From Siphonodentalium dalli (Eukaryota > Mollusca > Scaphopoda > Gadilida > Siphonodentaliidae), in assembly GCA_032622095.1 (NCBI GenBank), contig CP136065.1, forward strand, positions 57,037,949 to 57,101,948: DNA of 64,000 nt. The letters are read 5' to 3'. The translations under genes and the position numbers were made by a program. The notes under the pieces are model-generated. The model worked only from the letters and a program-made list of their open reading frames with translations, was not told where the DNA came from and ran no database searches. This document shows, piece after piece, positions 59,901 to 64,000 of the stretch. Within the stretch, counting starts at the first letter, position 1; each line of letters begins with the position of its first letter.

Positions 59901-62242
59901 AAGTTGAAAAAGGGCCATAACTCTGTAACAAAATCTCGGATCAAACCCAAATTCGAACTCGATCTGTATTTTGGGCTGAGAAACCCATATACAAAATTTG
60001 GTTTCGATCGGATAAAAAATGTTTGAGTTATCGCATTACTCGTAAAGTGTCTACGGACAGACGGACAGACAGACCGACGGACCAACGACGAGTGGTCAAT
60101 CCGGGCAACGACACTATGTTTACCATACTATGGTATGGGTAAACATAAAAATGGCCCACGTTGGACTATTTTATTTGGATTTCAAATTTTCACAGTAGCG
60201 GTGTATTTTGGCCATTTTTATGATGGTTATTTGCAGTTTTATTGTCTATTATCCTTGCGGTACATATACAGTCTCTAATTAGTCAGTGGAATAAGTGAAT
60301 CGGAATAAGTGAATCAAGACTTTCTATGATAGTTTTGAAGATCACTTTATCTTTTCGTTTCGACTGTATTTACATTCCGTATTTTTATATGAATCGGATA
60401 TGTATGTGTTGTTACAAATTATTGTGCTGATATTAAAATCATATCAATATATATATCATTCTAGATAATCCCTATATGATGTACAGGCAGTACAATGTCA
60501 TAATTTGTCATTCTTTATATCAGATTAAATTAGTTTATATCCAACGTTCTCCCTACATTTTCTGGACCTTGGAAGGTATAATAACCCATGTTTAGGCCAA
60601 AAAAAGAAGAGTTTTGGTTCTCGGGCAATTGTTTTTTCAAATCAATGAGGGAGGGAGGGTTTTATTTTTATTTTTTTCTGCACATAGTAAGCATGGACAA
60701 AGATACCTTCCTCTGTCTAGTAATAACCAGAAATGTAGAGGGGACGTTTATGCATATAAACTCATTTAATCTTACATAAAAATGACATTGTACTACCAGT
60801 CTATGACTGGGATTACCTAACATTATACAATGCCTCTGACATTCACTATTGTTATTGTTTTCTAAAAACTGATACCTCCCCATTCTAATATGTGAACCTG
60901 AATTAATCCTGTGCCTTTCAATTGTATGGAGTTACAATAAGTGTAAGTTAGATCACAATGACTAATTGTAAGAAGAGCATGAGGATCAGCTAATCATTTT
61001 CTTAATTGTAGTCATCAACTTCATGTTTTTTTTGGATGTTTTTTTGTCATAACATCAGTCATTGCAATAAAAAGGCCTAATGCGGCCCTTTTTATTCAAT
61101 GCGGCGGGGCCTGAGAACCAAAACCTTTTTTTTTGTTTGGCCTTACTAAACCACTCAGGGAGAAAAAAATAAAAAATAAAATAAAACCCTCGCTCGCACA
61201 TTGATTTAAAAAAAAATACAGCCTGAGAATTAAATTTCTTCTTCTTTTTTTTTAGCCTAAGAACATGATCAGGCCTCAAAATTAATATTTTTTTTGGTCA
61301 CATTCCAGTCTGGTTCAGAAAGATTTATCAAAGTCATAGAAGTTACCTCTTCGGAGACAAAACATTATTGCACAGCAAATTATAAGAATATTAATCAATT
61401 GGTTTTGATGATTATGTGAAATAATTCATGAGGCCTGGTAAATAGGATCGGCTCCCCAAGTGAATTATCTCAAGTAATCATCAAAACTAATAGATTATTT
61501 TATTTATTACACACTTTCCACCACTAAAAGGCGCTAATTCTAAAGATAATTTGTGACATAATAGTCCCTGATCAGCTAACCAAGGACGTAATTCACATGT
61601 GACATGATCACTTTTCTTCCCTTTGTTCCCAGAGGGTGAATTTGGTGATGCTAGCCTACTGTATGGGATAGCATCACCAAAAAATCATCCTCTGGGGGAC
61701 TTATTCTGCACATGTCAGACACCAGCCATGGCTGTGATACTCACATCAATAACTCTAGAACGGAAAATTCAAACATCATTGGGCACTCTTTTGAAAGTAC
61801 TCCCAATGTCGAACATTCATACCATATTTCATTCAGATCGGACAACACATGGATGAGATATATGTTCAGAGAGACAAATTCCATTAAGCATACCCCCATT
61901 TTTCTTTGAAAAGTGGGGGAACAACAATAACTGAGTTTATGACAGATACTAGACAGACAATCATTTGACATTACATACAGATGTACATATATATGGCACT
62001 TACACAGTCAGTTCATGAAGATTGGATTCAATGCCTTGTTGATTTTCATTCTTCAGTTTGTTCACTTTCAATTTTGGTGAGTGTCCCATTTGTTTTTCCA
62101 TAGTGATTGGACGATCAGTATCCCGCAGGATGTTGAAGTCTCGAGTAACAGCAGCGAAATCCACTGTGCCAGTGTCCTGAGCTTCTTCCTCCTCATCATC
62201 AGACTCCACCATCGGAATCTTAACCATAATTTTTTCTTTTTC
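56934..62242 (-). CDS. FAM13A: FAM13-family protein, C-terminal part (3 exons)
   Basis: Minus-strand exons in order: 62242-62004, 58029-57928, 56988-56934. Acceptors and donors are consensus and phases fit (0 to 2, 2 to 2, 2 to 0), giving 132 continuous codons. The diagnostic part is VPELQDECVRCQTEKRK followed by LRKMLRQFEDEFFMRVGRK and VLKEDRSPMEAQYNEYK. This parallels the conserved FAM13 C-terminal block with a charged coiled coil, FEDNFF, GR.V.KEDR and EYSEYK. Vertebrate FAM13A and FAM13B carry an N-terminal RhoGAP domain and act in signalling; here only the C-terminal part is visible. The upstream exon has an acidic run (ESDDEEEE) like the family. The last exon, normally IKAKLRLLEVL-like, was not found. 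Symbol is by family; the A/B choice is not resolvable. Confidence 0.87.
57146..57365. mobile_element. Family A double-hairpin MITE
   Basis: TTAA on both sides (57142-57145, 57366-57369), ends CCCTTTCATGACGGGAGC and GCTCCAGTCATGGAAGGG. The second hairpin is decayed. It lies in the FAM13 intron. Confidence 0.85.
57375..57495. repeat. Modular-repeat-like segment N
   Basis: ACCAAATTTCATTCAGATCC, GACGGACAGACAGACAATG and CAATCCAGTATAGCACCCAT. A related segment at 61800-61925 shares TTTCATTCAGATC and AAGCATACCCC-type endings. Confidence 0.6.
57692..57917. mobile_element. Family A double-hairpin MITE, reverse orientation, truncated
   Basis: TTAA (57688-57691) then CCCTTCCTTGACTGGAGC and two hairpins (about 57735-57805 and 57808-57891). 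The last end stops after AATGCTGCACCAGCATGAG without the terminal CCCTTT motif, about 10 bp from the splice donor of the FAM13 exon. Confidence 0.8.
57928..58029 (-). CDS. FAM13A: FAM13-like exon: coiled coil and FEDEFF motif
   Basis: Acceptor AATTTTTCAG, donor GGCAG|GTTAGT. It encodes PELQDECVRCQTEKRKLRK then MLRQFEDEFFMRVG, the most recognisable FAM13 segment in the window. Confidence 0.92.
58061..58155. repeat. Tandem repeat, 22-bp unit, about four copies
   Basis: Unit AATAGATAACACCCAGATAT (plus AT) repeated almost exactly, in the FAM13 intron, starting about 30 bp upstream (in gene direction) of the exon acceptor. Confidence 0.92.
58210..58264. repeat. Short conserved element R
   Basis: GAGAGGCCGATCACGATCGG, CAGATGTTTAACCCATACC and TTGGCGATAG, as at 31952-32015. 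Confidence 0.7.
58380..59755. other. FAM13 intron, no recognised exon
   Basis: Unique-looking AT-rich sequence with a C run at 58671-58684. A stretch near 59200-59350 resembles the tail of family G (AAGGGTTAAT, CAATACCAAAATTGAT) but is diverged. Confidence 0.5.
59756..60150. repeat. Family G repeat
   Basis: Two modules with GGATCAAACCCATATTCGAA and AAGGGCCATAACTCTG, then a GACGGACAGACAGACCGACGG head and CCATACTATGGTATGGGT. It is in the FAM13 intron. Confidence 0.88.
60590..61290. repeat. Inverted pair of A/T-rich segments in the FAM13 intron
   Basis: GGCCAAAAAAAGAAGAGTTT, TTGGTTCTCGGGC and AATCAATGAGGGAGGGAGGG near 60595-60660 correspond in reverse to segments at 61180-61265 (TCGCTCGCACATTGATTT, TTCTTCTTCTTTTTTTTTAG) and 61105-61145. 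It may be a decayed transposon; ends are unclear. Confidence 0.45.
61629..61725. mobile_element. Family D MITE fragment
   Basis: CCCAGAGGGTGAATTTGGTG to CATCCTCTGGGGGACTTATT and CTGCACATGTCAGACACCA: one palindrome plus the inner terminal motif. Confidence 0.7.
62004..62242 (-). CDS. FAM13A: FAM13-like exon: acidic segment
   Basis: Acceptor ATCTGTTTCAG, donor CTGACTGT|GTAAGT. It encodes KIPMVESDDEEEEAQDTG, TVDFAAVTRDFNILRD and IESNLHELT. The acidic run followed by a hydrophobic FxxxTxDF-like stretch parallels the segment before the FEDNFF block in FAM13A. Confidence 0.82.
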
Positions 62243-62267
62243 CTGAAACAGATATATCACTATCAGA

Positions 62268-62736
62268 ATACCTTACTCGTATTTAAATATGCGCAGTACT
62301 TTTTTTAAAACTGAGCAAAAAATAGTACGACTCCTGAATGGATGCCAAACCATGGGCAATTATATTCAAGGAAGTGAATCCGCGGTCATATAATGGTCTG
62401 AATTATCAATGTGAACCCAACTTTTTAAAATACAAGCAAAGAATTTTTCCTGAAGTCAGCAGCCTACGTGGTTTAATTCTTTCGTGTTTATTTCAATGTT
62501 CTCCATAACTATTTAAATATCAGAATAATGTAGTTATGTTCTACTCATGTGAATGTTCGTCCTGATGGTCTTTAATATACACACGTACCTTTAGGATCGA
62601 TAAACAACTGTCATTAAAATTTATACTGCAATTTTTCGAAAATAGTTTTGTCAGTTTTGAATTTGCGCAGCACGGTGCACGAATTTAAAACTGAGCGAAA
62701 AATAGTACTGTGCGAATTTAAATAGGAGTAAGGTAT
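62268..62736. mobile_element. MITE Q with ATACCTTACTC ends
   Basis: Left ATACCTTACTCGTATTTAAA and right TTTAAATAGGAGTAAGGTAT form a terminal inverted repeat of about 20 bp. The similarity continues inwards through GCGCAGTACT and AAAACTGAGC with rearrangement. No target duplication was identified. It begins about 25 bp beyond the acceptor of the FAM13 exon at 62242. Confidence 0.7.
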
Positions 62737-62745
62737 CCTGGTTTA

Positions 62746-63105
62746 CCCTTTCTTTACTAAATGGATTCTCCCATCAGTTATAAAAGTACAGTCCTCGAAA
62801 TTGGCCACGTCAATAAGCAATACTGTGGGAAATGCCGAGGGAACATTTGTAATCTAACATGGCACATCATTAAATTGCTGTGGGACATTTTTCCTATTTT
62901 CGAGGGCTGAAAGTATACATTGGAATGGTCAATTATACATCTGGAGGGATATTCATGAATAAGAGCAGATGACAGATAACAAAAGTGCTGAAGGATTCCT
63001 ATTTATTGATGGGAAATGTTCAGATAAATAAGTTCAACAAATAACTTATTATCTGAACATTTCCCAAGAGAAATACTCGTCAATGAGTATTTATTAAAGA
63101 AAGTG
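62746..63105. mobile_element. Family B MITE with nested element
   Basis: After TTTA comes CCCTTTCTTTACTAAATGG. It ends GTATTTATTAAAGAAAGTG then TTAA. It contains the complete interior with GTTCAGATAAATAAGTTCAA and complement. Without the nested element it would be about 233 bp. Confidence 0.88.
62789..62909. mobile_element. 121-bp MITE nested in family B
   Basis: The ends are CAGTCCTCGAAA and TTTCGAGGGCTG, flanked by AAAGTA on both sides (62783-62788, 62910-62915). Other family B copies read TATAAAAGTATACATT at this place, so the empty site is known. Confidence 0.88.
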
Positions 63106-63109
63106 TTAA

Positions 63110-63540
63110 AACGAATGATCACGAATCGGATGTTTAACCAATACATTCAACCATACTGATTACAACAATCAAAACCACCAATCTAGAACAAAATATATAA
63201 CTGTTCACAAAACGTGAAGATGATTGGAAAGAGACATTACATAAACAAGAATCTATCCACTTGCGCGAAAGATTAATCTGGATTGGAATTATGACAATGA
63301 TTGAATGAAAAATTTCTTATTATCACATGGGATAGCATGTGTCTATGAAATGGGTGGATGGAGTTAATATATCCTAAGCCAATCCACCAAATAATACCAA
63401 CTACCATGCACAAGAGGAGTATGTCAATATTAACCGTAACATGAAATACGAACACTAAGTCTTGTGAATAGATAAACAAAAATATTGCTTTAGATAGAGT
63501 GTCTTCATAATAGAAGGGTTAATATTTCAAAACTGATCAA
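63110..63540. other. Stretch without recognised features
   Basis: No FAM13 exon recognised. Some phrases (ACAAGAGGAGTATGTC, GAAGGGTTAAT) recall degraded family G tails. Confidence 0.4.
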
Positions 63541-63544
63541 TTGA

Positions 63545-63629
63545 TACCCTATAGGAGACTCGCATATATAAGAGAATGGATTGACACAGGGTATTAACAA
63601 AATTTCAGAAAGCTCAAGTCATGGAAGAG
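63545..63629. mobile_element. Family A MITE, right-half fragment
   Basis: ACTCGCATATATAAGAGAAT then AAGCTCAAGTCATGGAAGAG and TTAA (63630-63633). Confidence 0.75.
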
Positions 63630-63639
63630 TTAAATAGCA

Positions 63640-64000
63640 TTTTAGAGCAAGCAGATGGATTAAGTCTATTAGTGCCAGGAACAACGAAATTGGCATAAAA
63701 TAATGAACTTTGGGGGATATGTTCATATATTTAAATTTCTCTATCGGTTGACATGACATTCAAGTTTCATTAAAAGCCCTATATTTTTTGAATGCCCAGA
63801 TCACATTATATACAACATATTCCAAATTATATACCATTCGGAAGAGGAACCCAAAATATGAATACGAAACAGCTATGGTCTGGGAGTGTCCACAAAGTGA
63901 TAGAGATTCTCAGATTCACCCCAAGACTTCCCGTTATTTACCCCAGAATGCAACATAATTTACAACTAAGAGATAGAGTTATTCCCCTTCCATTGAGAAC
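63640..64000. other. Window end, nothing recognised
   Basis: A TTAAGTCTATTAGTGCCAGG at 63659-63678 resembles the CCCTTTGAGTGCCAGG element end, but no partner is in the window. Confidence 0.35.

Overview
This is animal nuclear DNA, AT-rich and dense in repeats. Two protein genes can be recognised from spliced exons. Multi-exon genes with GT/AG introns, mollusc-style modular repeats with GTCCGT heads, and tRNA-derived SINEs point to a lophotrochozoan, probably a mollusc; this assignment is inference. No bacterial features, CRISPR array, rRNA or intact transposase was seen.

Gene 1 (+ strand, 3256-20472) is the 3' part of a follistatin-like 5/4 gene (FSTL5). Eight exons encode one Ig domain, then the conserved C-terminal beta-propeller-like region, and end in a TGA at 20470-20472. 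Every exon boundary has AG/GT sites and the codon phases join without a break. The 5' exons (signal peptide, Kazal, EF-hands, first Ig) lie before the window, so 1-3255 is read as intron. Gene 2 (- strand, 62242-56934) is a C-terminal part of a FAM13-family gene, three exons in consistent phase. Its final exon was not found. The two genes converge, and the roughly 36 kb between their last recognised exons is almost entirely repeat. A broken SRCR-domain exon lies at 55436-55649.

Region by region: 1-20.5 kb holds FSTL5 exons among MITEs, SINEs and tandem modular repeats, including a minisatellite at 19.0-20.0 kb split by a 469-bp MITE. 20.5-33.1 kb is intergenic, with modular repeats at 24.5-25.3, 26.8-27.3, 30.4-31.5 and 32.0-32.8 kb. 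33133-41905 and 42129-50812 are two direct copies of one segment of about 8.7 kb. 50.8-56.9 kb holds more MITEs and the SRCR relic. 57-62.3 kb contains the FAM13 exons, and 62.3-64 kb holds nested MITEs.

The most notable features are structural. (a) At least six, probably seven, differently ended short elements are flanked by TTAA. Three of the end types enclose the same double-hairpin core, whose arms and loops vary in compensating ways. (b) The second copy of the segmental duplication sits inside a palindromic MITE, dividing it at the hairpin tip, and its right junction carries short templated repeats. (c) Several repeat groups that look different (E, F, G, P and probably H) appear to be diverged members of one superfamily: a GTCCGT-rich head followed by tandem modules of about 130-165 bp. 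Family letters A-S are local names used only in this annotation.
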